Source of the DNA: Mycobacterium sp. 1100029.7
GTDB lineage: Bacteria > Actinomycetota > Actinomycetes > Mycobacteriales > Mycobacteriaceae
Length of the DNA stretch: 64,000 nucleotides
Reading direction: 5' to 3'
Assembly: GCF_001665235.1 (NCBI RefSeq)
Contig: NZ_LZSC01000041.1
Span: 1-64,000, forward strand
This document shows positions 1 to 8,497 of the stretch, one piece after another (within the stretch, counting starts at the first letter, position 1; each line of letters opens with the position of its first letter). The position numbers and the translations under genes are program-made. The notes beneath the pieces were generated by a model. It saw nothing but the letters and a program-made list of their open reading frames with translations. It made no database searches and was not told where the DNA came from.

Positions 1-132
1 TAATGCTCATCAGAACCCTCGCCCGCCCTCCGCCCGACGTCCCGCCGTGTCCCGGGCCTACCGGCGAACGCGCCGACTGGTGGTGGTACCAACCCTTTCA
101 ACCGCGACCGTCGCCGACAACCAACTGAGGGC

Positions 133-1269
133 TCATCCCAGTAAGCGGCTGTCCGGTGACGGGCCGTCGACCGGCCGCAGCAGCCCGGCGCCGGTCACCA
201 CGGGCAGATCCAGCGCCGACAGCAGGCCGGGCGGCGCAGCGCAGACCGCCGGGATGGCGTTGACCATGCGCGACGAGCCCGCGATGCGTGCCCCCAGATC
301 GTGGTCGGAGTCCTCGGCCATCTCGAATTCGCAGCGCATGCTCGGGGAACCGTCGATCTCGACGCGATAGGCACCGCGCCCAGTGGCCAGGCCGTAACCG
401 AGGTCTTTCGGGGCGATGCTGATGTAGGGCTGGGGCCAGTCCGGGGCGAGATCGTCACGCATCCTCGTCACGTGGTCGACCACGAAAGTCGGCTTGCCCC
501 CGACGAATCCGGTTAGCGTCGAGCGCATGGCCGCGATCGTTCCGGCCTCGATGCGACCGGTGGGCGTGTCGAACGACTCGGTGGCCGGGATGCGCTCGTT
601 GCTCTCCTCGATGTTGTCGATCTTGACGCCCAGCCCCGCCGCGAGCTGGTGCAGCACCGGACCCCAGCCGAAGGTGAATATGCCCGGCTGCGCGGCAAAA
701 GCCTGATACTCGGGCGGCTTGCCGAATCCGAGGATGTCGTAGACCGCCGCCTGGTCCGGGTAGGTGGCGTAGTTGAACATCTCGGTCACCCGCACCGATT
801 CGATTACCCGGGAGACCCCGGTAAGCACCAGCGGCAGAACATCATTGGCGAATCCGGAGTCGATCCCGGTGGTGAAGAAAGACACCCCGCCGTCGAGGGC
901 GGCCTGGCGCAGCGGATCGGTGAACGCCGCATCCACGGCGTCGGGGAACACCAGCGGCACCACCGAACACGACACCACGTTTTTACCGGCCCGCAGCAGC
1001 GCCACCATGTCTTCGACCGCTTCCAGCGGCCGCAGGTTGGCACCGGCGGCGTACACCACCACGTCGGCATCCCCGGCGAGCAGCGCCGCCGGGTCCTGGG
1101 TGGCGATCACGCCGACGGGCGCGATGCCGCACAGCTCTCCGGCGTCGCGCCCCGCCTTGGCGTCGCTGTGGACGACAAGATCGGTCAGTTGCAATTCGGG
1201 GTGGTCGATCACGCCCCGTAGGGCGATAACACCCATCGAGCCGGGCCCCCAGACTCCCACCTTCACCAC
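133..1269 (-). CDS. NAD(P)H-dependent amine dehydrogenase / dihydrodipicolinate-reductase-like protein
   Basis: A 378-residue oxidoreductase. The N-terminus (VKVGVWGPGSMG) is a Rossmann nucleotide-binding loop, followed by the family pattern RDAGELCG near residue 40 and a GIDSGFANDVLP segment near 137. These features place it in the DapB-like/2,4-diaminopentanoate dehydrogenase-like group that is common in mycobacteria; its substrate is not known. A GTG start is chosen because the mRNA carries AGGAG about 6 bases upstream. A second member of the same family lies at 42907-44007 with the same motifs. It is divergent from the IclR regulator, with a 14-bp palindrome overlapping its ribosome-binding site, which suggests control by that neighbour. 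Confidence 0.8.
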   Translation of the reverse strand: MVKVGVWGPGSMGVIALRGVIDHPELQLTDLVVHSDAKAGRDAGELCGIAPVGVIATQDPAALLAGDADVVVYAAGANLRPLEAVEDMVALLRAGKNVVSCSVVPLVFPDAVDAAFTDPLRQAALDGGVSFFTTGIDSGFANDVLPLVLTGVSRVIESVRVTEMFNYATYPDQAAVYDILGFGKPPEYQAFAAQPGIFTFGWGPVLHQLAAGLGVKIDNIEESNERIPATESFDTPTGRIEAGTIAAMRSTLTGFVGGKPTFVVDHVTRMRDDLAPDWPQPYISIAPKDLGYGLATGRGAYRVEIDGSPSMRCEFEMAEDSDHDLGARIAGSSRMVNAIPAVCAAPPGLLSALDLPVVTGAGLLRPVDGPSPDSRLLG

Positions 1270-1276
1270 GAGATTC

Positions 1277-1290
1277 TCCTAATATTAGGA
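1277..1290. promoter_or_regulatory. Perfect 14-bp palindrome, candidate IclR-family operator
   Basis: TCCTAATATTAGGA reads the same on both strands and sits in the 62-bp divergent gap between the dehydrogenase (start 1269) and the IclR gene (start 1332). Its right half supplies the ribosome-binding site of the minus-strand gene. An AT-rich palindrome in such a GC-rich gap fits an operator. Binding by the adjacent regulator is inferred from position only. Confidence 0.5.
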
Positions 1291-1331
1291 CGACTATTCT
1301 GACATTTTGGACGGATGCTAGGGAGCTTGGC

Positions 1332-2195
1332 ATGGGTACGTCAACCGCGAAGTCGCCACCGACCGCACGCGTGATGGACGTCCTTGCCACGCTGGCGGAT
1401 TCGCCGGACGGGCGCAGCGCAGCGGAACTGGCGAAGATCTGCCAAATCAGCACCTCGACCTGCTCACTGGTGTTGGCCGAGTTGGAACGCCGATCCTGGG
1501 TGGTCCGGCAGGCGGATCGCCGGTTCTGCCTGGGCAGCGGCCTGTTCGGGCTGGTGCACGGGTTGCGAACGCAGTTCCCCCTGCTGGACCGCGGGCGTGA
1601 TGCCCTCACCTTCTTGCACGACACCCTGGGCGCGGGCTGCTCGATGTCGAAGATCGGCAACCGGCACCTGACGACCGTCGACGCCGTCGGGCACGGCACC
1701 GATGGCCAGCAGGCCGTCGGTCAGCGCTTCCCGATCGACCCGCCGTTCGGCCTGGTCGCGATGGCCTGGCGCGACGACGATGCCGTCGAGGCGTGGCTGC
1801 AGCGGGTGCTGCCCCGGCTCAGCCGCGACGACATCGCCCAACATCAACGGGTACTTGCCGACATCCGGGCCCGCGGTTACGGCGCGTGGCGCTTCGACGA
1901 CACTCACCACTCGCTGCACCATCGACTGGCCGGGGTGCTCGCGTCGTTGGAGCCGACCGCACAGGTCACCCGGCAGCTGACCACGCTGATGACCATGGTC
2001 ACCCTGCAATCGATCACTGACACCCTCGAAACAGAGTTAGCCTCAACAGAATTCGTCGTTCTGCCGATTTTCGGTCATGCCGGGCAACCGGAATATCAGA
2101 TCGAGATACACCTGGGCGGCTCGGCGGGGCTGACGCTGACCGGGCTGGACGCCGCGCTCGCCCACGCGCAGGGCCTGCTCAACGCCGGGGTGTGA
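1332..2195 (+). CDS. IclR-family transcriptional regulator
   Basis: A 287-residue regulator. Residues about 10-65 form a winged helix-turn-helix of IclR type (MDVLATLADSPDGRSAAELA, then STSTCSLVLAELERRSWV). The remainder matches an effector domain in length, though its sequence is divergent. The ATG start follows AGGGAG at about 8 bases. It is divergent from the DapB-like gene and followed after only 13 bases by the pirin gene, so the two may be cotranscribed. The probable target is the divergent promoter with the 1277-1290 palindrome. The effector is unknown. Confidence 0.8.
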   Translation: MGTSTAKSPPTARVMDVLATLADSPDGRSAAELAKICQISTSTCSLVLAELERRSWVVRQADRRFCLGSGLFGLVHGLRTQFPLLDRGRDALTFLHDTLGAGCSMSKIGNRHLTTVDAVGHGTDGQQAVGQRFPIDPPFGLVAMAWRDDDAVEAWLQRVLPRLSRDDIAQHQRVLADIRARGYGAWRFDDTHHSLHHRLAGVLASLEPTAQVTRQLTTLMTMVTLQSITDTLETELASTEFVVLPIFGHAGQPEYQIEIHLGGSAGLTLTGLDAALAHAQGLLNAGV

Positions 2196-2208
2196 TTACG
2201 CTGAGTGC

Positions 2209-2928
2209 ATGCCCGCAGCATTCGAGATTCGACACGCGACCGACCGGGCTGTCACCACGACGCCCTGGCTGGAATCGCGACATTCGTTCTCGTTCGGCGA
2301 CCACTATGACCCGGCCAACACCCATTTCGGGCTGCTGGTGGTCAACAACGACGACGTGGTGGCGCCCGATTCCGGCTTCGACACCCACCCGCACCGGGAC
2401 ATGGAGATCGTGACGTGGGTGCTCGACGGCGAGCTGACACACCAGGATTCGGCCGGCAATCACGGTGTGATCTATCCGGGCCTGGCCCAACGCATGTCGG
2501 CGGGCAGCGGCATCCTGCACTCGGAGAAGAACGACTCGTCAACGCGGCCAGTGCATTTCGTGCAGATGTGGGTCCTGCCCGACGAAGCGGGGATCTCGCC
2601 GAGCTACCAACAGGATGAGATCGGCCAGCTCGGTGCCGACCTTGTCACGATCGCCTCCGGCATCCCCGGGCGCCAGGCCGCGATCTGGCTGCACAACCGC
2701 GGCGCGGCCCTGCACGGTGCACGGCTGCAACCGGGCGATGCCGTCGTCGCCCCCGCCGCGCCGTTTCTGCACGTCTTCGTGCCGCGTGGCCGGCTCACCG
2801 TGGAGGGGGCCGGTGACCTCGCCGACGGCGATGCGGCCCGGTTGGTCGACACCGACGGCCCCCGGCTGACGGCCCGCGAACCGACGGACCTCCTGGTCTG
2901 GGAGATGCACGCAAAAATGGGCGGCTAG
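2209..2928 (+). CDS. Pirin family protein
   Basis: A 239-residue bicupin. The first cupin shows the pirin signature: FDTHPHRDMEIVTWVLDGELTHQDS near residues 55-80, then HSEKN near 105, giving the H-x-H, H and E metal ligands expected of an iron-binding, quercetinase-like pirin. FVQMWVLPDEAGISPSYQQ near 120 is also typical. By order and orientation it corresponds to Rv0181c of M. tuberculosis (recalled synteny). Function in mycobacteria is unproven; YhhW-type pirins can act as dioxygenases or redox-sensing cofactors. Confidence 0.88.
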   Translation: MPAAFEIRHATDRAVTTTPWLESRHSFSFGDHYDPANTHFGLLVVNNDDVVAPDSGFDTHPHRDMEIVTWVLDGELTHQDSAGNHGVIYPGLAQRMSAGSGILHSEKNDSSTRPVHFVQMWVLPDEAGISPSYQQDEIGQLGADLVTIASGIPGRQAAIWLHNRGAALHGARLQPGDAVVAPAAPFLHVFVPRGRLTVEGAGDLADGDAARLVDTDGPRLTAREPTDLLVWEMHAKMGG

Positions 2929-2963
2929 ACCAAATAGGGTGGCGGTGACAGACAGGAGCCGGC

Positions 2964-4388
2964 ATGTCGAAAGCGCAGCCGCGGCACGCGGTGCCGAACC
3001 CGAATCGGAACGTCAAAGCACTGCGGACGGTCAAGTTCTGGGCGTTACCGATCGGTGCCACGCTCGTTTTGATGTCGGCGCTGTGCGCGCTGTACCTGGG
3101 CGGGATCCTGAACCCGGGGACCAACCTGCGCCATTTTCCGATCGCGGTGGTGAACGAAGACGCCGGCACCGCCGGCCCGAAGATCGTCGACGGCCTGGTC
3201 TCGGCGCTGGACAAGAACAAGTTCGACGTCAAAGTGGTGTCTCACGACGAGGCGCGACGGCTGTTGGACCGGGCGCAGGTCTACGGCGAACTGGTGATCC
3301 CGCCCACGTTCTCGTCGAACCTCCGTGAGTTCGGTGCGAGCGCCGTCACCCCCGTCAAGGCGCAGCGACCCTCCGTGACGATCTTCACCAACCCGCGCGC
3401 GGGCACCTTGGGCTCCAGCATCGCCGGGCAAACCCTGAGTCAAGCCATGGCTACCGCCAATACCAAAGTAGGACAATATCTTTCATCGGAAGTCGCGCAA
3501 CAGACCGGCGGGGAGCCGCTGACCGGAGCGTCGCAGTCCGGGCTGGCCAGCCCCATCGACATCAAATCCGCCGTATACAACCCACTCCCCGACGGCACCG
3601 GCAACGGGCTGTCGGCGTTCTATTACGCGTTGTTGTTGTTGCTCGCCGGTTTCACCGGCAGCATCGTGGTGTCCACTTTGGTCGACTCATTGCTCGGCTA
3701 CGTACCGGCCGAATGGGGCCCGGTGTATCGATTTGCCGAGCAGGCCAACATCTCTCGGTTCCGCACCTTGCTGGTGAAGTGGGGAATCATGGTGGTGCTG
3801 GCGTTGCTGACGTCGGGGGTGTACCTGGCCATCGCCCACGGACTCGGCATGCCGATACAGCTCGGCTGGCAGTTGTGGGCCTTTGGCGTGTTCGCGATCG
3901 TCGCCGTGGGCGTGACGTCGAGTTCGCTGATCGCCGTGCTGGGTTCGATGGGCCTGTTGTTCAGCATGCTGATCTTTGTGATCCTCGGGTTGCCGTCGGC
4001 GGGTGCGACGGTGCCGCTCGAGGCGGTGCCTCCCTTGTTCCGCTGGCTGGCCGAGTTCGAGCCGATGCACCAGGTGTTCCTGGGGGTGCGCTCGCTGGTG
4101 TACCTCAACGGTGACGGGGCGGCGGGCCTGTCGCAGGCGCTGCTGATGACGTCGATCGGGCTGGTGATTGGCCTGCTGGTGGGCGGCATCGTCACGCGTA
4201 TCTACGACCGCAGCGGGTTCCACCGGATTCCCGGAGCCATCGGCGTGGCGATTGCCGAGGCGCATCAATCGCAGCACAAGGCGCGCAGCGGCGGCGGCAA
4301 GCACAAGAGCGGGACCGAACCGAGCGACACTGGCGCCGAGCCCGACGCCGATCCAGTTGAGCCCGAAAGCCCAAGCACGCAAACGTAA
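2964..4388 (+). CDS. ABC-2/YhgE-Pip-like (DUF3533-type) membrane protein
   Basis: A 474-residue membrane protein. One transmembrane helix lies near residues 28-52, followed by a long extracytoplasmic domain that begins FPIAVVNEDAG, the hallmark of YhgE/Pip and ABC-2 type permeases. About five more helices lie between residues 215 and 415, ending in a polar, Lys/Glu/Pro-rich cytoplasmic tail. It lacks an ATPase domain and no ATPase gene is adjacent. It is the positional equivalent of Rv0180c. The start follows CAGGAG at a good distance. A transport or cell-envelope export role is inferred from family only. Confidence 0.75.
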   Translation: MSKAQPRHAVPNPNRNVKALRTVKFWALPIGATLVLMSALCALYLGGILNPGTNLRHFPIAVVNEDAGTAGPKIVDGLVSALDKNKFDVKVVSHDEARRLLDRAQVYGELVIPPTFSSNLREFGASAVTPVKAQRPSVTIFTNPRAGTLGSSIAGQTLSQAMATANTKVGQYLSSEVAQQTGGEPLTGASQSGLASPIDIKSAVYNPLPDGTGNGLSAFYYALLLLLAGFTGSIVVSTLVDSLLGYVPAEWGPVYRFAEQANISRFRTLLVKWGIMVVLALLTSGVYLAIAHGLGMPIQLGWQLWAFGVFAIVAVGVTSSSLIAVLGSMGLLFSMLIFVILGLPSAGATVPLEAVPPLFRWLAEFEPMHQVFLGVRSLVYLNGDGAAGLSQALLMTSIGLVIGLLVGGIVTRIYDRSGFHRIPGAIGVAIAEAHQSQHKARSGGGKHKSGTEPSDTGAEPDADPVEPESPSTQT

Positions 4389-4495
4389 TTCGCACGCGGC
4401 CGAAGTGTCACACGTTTGTTATCAATATTGACAGCTGTGACTAATGTGACTGATGATGTGTATGTTGCATTCACATCAGGGCCGAAGGGGCAGCC

Positions 4496-5578
4496 GTGCC
4501 GACACGACGCGCCAGGTTGCGCCGATTGGCGGGCAGCTTCACGGCCATGTTCGCCTGCACGGTGCTGGCCGCGACGGTTGCGCCGCCGGTCGCCCACGCC
4601 GCCGATGGCCGCGAAATGCTCGCCAGCGCAATCGGGGCCACCAAGGGCTCGTACTTGGTCTACAACTTCGGGCCCGGGCATCCCACGCCGCTGATGGATG
4701 CCGGTGGCCGCTGGTATGAGATGAACAACGGCGGTCACCTGATGATCATCAAGAACGCGGCCGGACGCCTGGCACCGCACCTGCTGGTCGACACCCACCG
4801 GGGCGACCAGGCCCGCTGCGAGAACAACCCCGGCGCCCGCACCGGCGAGGGACTGTGGCAGGCCTCCGAGCTGTACGCGCCGCTGCAGGCGTGGCAGCGG
4901 ATGGGGCAGCCGACCATCGCGATCAACGCCAACTTCTTCGACGTGCGCGGGCAGAAGGCCGGCTCGTGGCGCCAAACCGGTTGCAGCTCACCGTTGGGCG
5001 CATTCGTGGACAACACCAACGGTCAGGGCCGCGCCAACCAGGCGGTCACCGGCACCGTCGCCTATCCGGGCAAGCAGGGGCTCTCCGGCGGCGGGGAGAG
5101 CTGGTCCTCCCTAACGACGATGATTTTGCCGACCGGTGGGGCCCCGTATGTGGTGTGGCCGCGCAGCAAGAACGACTACGACGCCGCGACCCCGGTGGTC
5201 GCGGACCTGCTCAACAAGGACGAGAAGTTCGTGGCGGTCTCCGGGATCGGGCTGTTGGGCCCCGGCCAGACGCAGCAGCTGCACGACGGTGGGCCCAGCG
5301 CGGCACGGACGGCACTGGCCTACGTGAAGCAGCGCGACGAGATGTACATCTTCGAAGGCGGCAGCTACACCCCGGACAACATGCAGGACCTGTTCCGCGG
5401 CCTGGGCAGTGACAGCGCGGTGCTGTTGGACGGCGGCGGGTCCTCGGCGATCGTGTTGCGCCGCGATACCGGCGGCATGTGGGCGGGGGCTGGGTCACCG
5501 CGCGGATCCTGCGATACCCGCCAGGTGCTCTGCGACTCCCACGAGCGGGCCCTGCCCAGCTGGCTGGCATTCAACTAA
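4496..5578 (+). CDS. Secreted phosphodiester-glycosidase (DUF2233/NAGPA-like) family protein
   Basis: A 360-residue exported protein. A signal peptide covers about residues 1-36 (Arg-rich start, hydrophobic FACTVLAATVA, cleavage likely after AHA). The mature part has the family's NANFFDVRG near 142 and ALLLDGGGSSAIVL-like core near 312 (VLLDGGGSSAIVL). It occupies the place of Rv0179c (annotated lprO), but no cysteine follows the signal region here, so this copy is not evidently a lipoprotein. GTG is used as start. The 107-bp gap upstream is AT-richer than the genes and probably holds a promoter. The substrate is unknown, perhaps cell-envelope glycans. Confidence 0.78.
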   Translation: MPTRRARLRRLAGSFTAMFACTVLAATVAPPVAHAADGREMLASAIGATKGSYLVYNFGPGHPTPLMDAGGRWYEMNNGGHLMIIKNAAGRLAPHLLVDTHRGDQARCENNPGARTGEGLWQASELYAPLQAWQRMGQPTIAINANFFDVRGQKAGSWRQTGCSSPLGAFVDNTNGQGRANQAVTGTVAYPGKQGLSGGGESWSSLTTMILPTGGAPYVVWPRSKNDYDAATPVVADLLNKDEKFVAVSGIGLLGPGQTQQLHDGGPSAARTALAYVKQRDEMYIFEGGSYTPDNMQDLFRGLGSDSAVLLDGGGSSAIVLRRDTGGMWAGAGSPRGSCDTRQVLCDSHERALPSWLAFN

Positions 5579-6273
5579 AGCTCTTCAGCCACAGCGCTTT
5601 TCGCTTCAGCCGCCCCGAACCGGAAGATCAGCAGGCTGACCCCGACGACGGCTGCCGCAACCGTGAACACGGGCGCGATGACAAACCGCGACATCGCCGC
5701 CCCAGTGAACGCGCCGGCACACATCGTCAAAACCACACTCAAGCGCAGTTTTTCACGCTCACCCGTACCGCCGGCCAGTCGACTATCCAGACCGAGACTG
5801 ACGATCGTTGACGTCAAGACCGTGGTGGAGAGCTCTTGGATCCCGAACTGGCGCGCGCTCGAATGCTGCAGCCCGAACGTCACCGCGAGTAGCCCGATGA
5901 TGATCAGCTTGGTGTTGTCGTGATAGTGCAATACCCCCGTGCCGCCCAGGACTGACAACGTAAGCAGCAGAACGATTTCCGTGGCCAACACGGTAGTGAT
6001 CCACTCCCGGGCCCGAACACCGAAATAACGAGACAATCGGCCGCTGAGGATGGTCGTGGTCACGAAGGTGGGCAACGCCACCGATACCGCGGTCAGGTCG
6101 ATGGTGGTGCGCGGGGCGAGCCAGAACCCCAGGAAGATCACGTTGCCGGTCATGTTGGCGACGAACACGTGGCCGAAGACCAACACACTGAGCGCGTCGG
6201 CCAGTCCAGTGGCAAACGTCAACAACAACAACGCGGCGACCGTCAATCGCTCGGATATCGGCGAGCTTGCCAC
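5575..6273 (-). CDS. DUF1275 (YoaK-like) integral membrane protein
   Basis: A 232-residue protein with about six hydrophobic helices and the DUF1275 motifs FATGLADALSVLVFGHVFVANMTGNVIFLG near the start and GLQHSSARQFG near residue 138. The stop overlaps the stop of the convergent secreted protein by 4 bases. Its GTG start is 9 bases beyond the stop of the last Mce-associated gene, so it could be read as the tail of the mce1 transcript. I do not recall a counterpart at this point in M. tuberculosis, so it may be a local insertion. Function unknown. Confidence 0.75.
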   Translation of the reverse strand: MASSPISERLTVAALLLLTFATGLADALSVLVFGHVFVANMTGNVIFLGFWLAPRTTIDLTAVSVALPTFVTTTILSGRLSRYFGVRAREWITTVLATEIVLLLTLSVLGGTGVLHYHDNTKLIIIGLLAVTFGLQHSSARQFGIQELSTTVLTSTIVSLGLDSRLAGGTGEREKLRLSVVLTMCAGAFTGAAMSRFVIAPVFTVAAAVVGVSLLIFRFGAAEAKSAVAEEL

Positions 6274-6282
6274 GAGGTGAGT

Positions 6283-7014
6283 CTAAGGGTGCGGCGTCAG
6301 GTCCAGCGAGGTGACCGTCGTCATCCTGGTCACGAGCCAATGCCCGTTCACGCGCTTCATGAAAAGCCGGTAGGACAGGTACTTCAGCGCCGGAATGTTT
6401 TTGGTCAGCGGGCTGGTGGAGGTGGTGTTGGTGTACACGATCACGATCGCGTTCGGCCCGTCCAGCGATTCCACCGCCGCGCCGGTGACCTGGGTGCTGT
6501 TGCTGATCTTGGCCTGCTTGTTCGGCGCCACGATTGCGTCGACGAACTTGCGATACTGGGCCTCGAAGTCGCCGCTGAGATAGGACGCCGCGCGATCGGC
6601 GAGGCTGTCCATGTTCTCGGGCGTGTAAGTCCACAGCGTCGTGATCGCCTTGGCCGCGGTGCGCGCGACGGTCAGCTTGGTGGCGGCCGCGGCGCGGTCG
6701 GACAGGTACGGCTGCATCGTCGCGCCCGCGAACGCCGCGGAGCCGACGAAGAGGGCGGCGGCGACCGAGATGGCGATGGCCGCCCACTTCCCGGCGAACG
6801 GCATGCGCCGCCGCTTCTTGGCCACCGTCGCGGACTCGCCGGACTCCTCGGCGTCGGCCTCGGTGTCGGTTTCTGTGTCCGCCGCGTCGGCGTCGGTGTC
6901 GGCCGGATCCGACGCTGCTTCTGTTGTCGCTGAAGTGGTTTCGTCGTTCTCGGCGGTGTCGTCGTGGACCGCGTCGGCGGTCAGATCACCTGCTGCAGGC
7001 TGCTTATCTTCCAC
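6283..7014 (-). CDS. Mce-associated membrane protein (mce1 operon, last)
   Basis: A 243-residue protein with three parts. Residues 1-65 are strongly acidic and Thr/Ala/Asp-rich; a KKRRR stretch precedes a single transmembrane helix (residues about 80-100); the rest is a SnoaL/NTF2-like Mce-associated domain ending in MTTVTSLDLTPHP. The GTG start at 7014 is chosen because AAGGGA lies 4 bases upstream and the frame further up is not protein-like. It overlaps the preceding gene by 34 bases. It corresponds to Rv0178 in position. Such proteins are thought to support or stabilise the Mce complex at the cell membrane. Confidence 0.8.
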   Translation of the reverse strand: MEDKQPAAGDLTADAVHDDTAENDETTSATTEAASDPADTDADAADTETDTEADAEESGESATVAKKRRRMPFAGKWAAIAISVAAALFVGSAAFAGATMQPYLSDRAAAATKLTVARTAAKAITTLWTYTPENMDSLADRAASYLSGDFEAQYRKFVDAIVAPNKQAKISNSTQVTGAAVESLDGPNAIVIVYTNTTSTSPLTKNIPALKYLSYRLFMKRVNGHWLVTRMTTVTSLDLTPHP

Positions 7015-7538
7015 TGATTCCCTTCCCGCGTAGCAGTTGCCGTCCACCGGTTGGTGTTCTCGAATACCTGTTTCTGATCGGGTGATTTCGACGTGACCTC
7101 GGTCGCGACCATCACGATCGCGCTGCCGTCGTCGTTCCAGCGTTCCACCGCCGCGTCGAGGATGGTGCCGGTGGCCGGCTCCGCCCGGGCGACCTGCAGC
7201 AAGATTTCGTTGGACTTGTCGTGATATTCCTTGGCGAAATCGCCTGTCGCCTGAGCCATTATCCGCAGCACATACTCGTTGGCGTGATACGGGTCGAGCG
7301 AGGTGAACTGCGTCATGAAGCCCGAGACATAGTTGAGCACCTCGCGGTTCTTGGACCTGTCGCGCTCGCGAAACTGATGGGAGATCAGCATCAAGGTGCA
7401 GAGCGTGATTGCCGCGACCATGAGCACCGCGGCGGCCGCGCTGGCCGCCGGTAGACCCCACGCCCGGTGCTGCGTCTGCGGCTCCGTGGCGACCAGCAGC
7501 GACTCTTCACCGGGCGCAAACTTGCGGCGGGGACTCAT
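6981..7538 (-). CDS. Mce-associated membrane protein
   Basis: A 185-residue protein beginning MSPRRKFAPGEES. A short basic/acidic cytoplasmic tail is followed by one transmembrane helix (about residues 27-50) and a periplasmic Mce-associated domain with the conserved FMTQFTSLDPYHANEYV and FENTNRWTATATREGNQWKISSL ending. The start overlaps the stop of the RDD protein by 4 bases (ATGA), so the two are translationally coupled. It is the positional equivalent of Rv0177. Confidence 0.82.
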   Translation of the reverse strand: MSPRRKFAPGEESLLVATEPQTQHRAWGLPAASAAAAVLMVAAITLCTLMLISHQFRERDRSKNREVLNYVSGFMTQFTSLDPYHANEYVLRIMAQATGDFAKEYHDKSNEILLQVARAEPATGTILDAAVERWNDDGSAIVMVATEVTSKSPDQKQVFENTNRWTATATREGNQWKISSLQQVI

Positions 7539-8497
7539 TTGCCGGTCCCCGGCGACTTCGGTTTGGTCAACACGGTGAGATCGTCGACGCGCCAACGGCC
7601 GTCGTCCTTGGCGAAATTCACTCGTACGGTCGCGGTGATGTAGCGCTCGTCGGGCGCTGCACCCCTGCGGCCCTGCATGAACAGCAGCATCGTCGCCCGG
7701 TCCGGCGACGCCGATTCGATCGCACTGTCGGTCACCCAGTACTCGTTGATGACCGGGTTTCCCTTTTCGACGATGTCCTGCTGCGTCTTGAGTTGGCTGC
7801 GGTAATGATCGGTCGCCAACGACTGCGCCCGCGTGAAATCGTCGTGCAACGTTTTGGGGTCGTAGGTCAGCATCTGCGCGACGATCTTGGGCCCCTGCGT
7901 CGCGATCTGGGCCCGCGTTTCATCGCTTCCCCGGTCGCGGGAGTACACCACCGTGTAGCTCACGACCGCGCCCGCCAGGCACAGACCGGTCGCGGTCAGC
8001 AGTGCGATGATGGTCGCGCGCCGGATATCGATCTGCGGCTTCTCCGCGTAGGGGACTTCGGTGCGCAGCAGCATGTCCGCGAAGGTCCGCCGACGCGAAT
8101 CCCACAGCGGCCAAAGCCATCCCACCACTGACACGGTGTCGAGCAGGTGCGCCAGATCGCGCAGCAGCAGACTCCACGCGCCGACGGCCGCGCCGTCGCC
8201 GCGGGTCACCGCTATGCCGCACAGGGCACGCCCCAAGCTCCAGCCGTAGACCGCCGGCAGCAGTAACCGGTTGACCAACATGGCCAGAACGGCAAGCCCG
8301 AAGACGGTGATGCACACCCACCACCAGGCACCGCGGGCCGGCACCGTGAACGACGCCAACGCCGCGGTGATTGCCACGGCCAGCGCCGGTAACACGTCGA
8401 GAGTGAACGCGCGCAACCGAATACGCCAGGGCGCCAAGGCATTCCCTGAGGGCACTTGGTTGGGCGTGGTTCGAATTTCCTCGACCACCACCGTCAC
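7535..8497 (-). CDS. RDD-domain protein fused to a Mce-associated domain
   Basis: A 320-residue protein joining two modules. Residues about 20-150 form an RDD membrane domain (RIRLRAFTLDVLPALAVAI, then GWSLGRALCGIAVTR and RRRTFADMLLRTEV) with about three helices. A further helix near 160-180 leads to a periplasmic Mce-associated domain (residues 190-320). It starts within the stop of the upstream gene (4-base overlap). It corresponds to Rv0176. A role in the Mce1 envelope complex is inferred from operon position. Confidence 0.82.
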   Translation of the reverse strand: MTVVVEEIRTTPNQVPSGNALAPWRIRLRAFTLDVLPALAVAITAALASFTVPARGAWWWVCITVFGLAVLAMLVNRLLLPAVYGWSLGRALCGIAVTRGDGAAVGAWSLLLRDLAHLLDTVSVVGWLWPLWDSRRRTFADMLLRTEVPYAEKPQIDIRRATIIALLTATGLCLAGAVVSYTVVYSRDRGSDETRAQIATQGPKIVAQMLTYDPKTLHDDFTRAQSLATDHYRSQLKTQQDIVEKGNPVINEYWVTDSAIESASPDRATMLLFMQGRRGAAPDERYITATVRVNFAKDDGRWRVDDLTVLTKPKSPGTGK

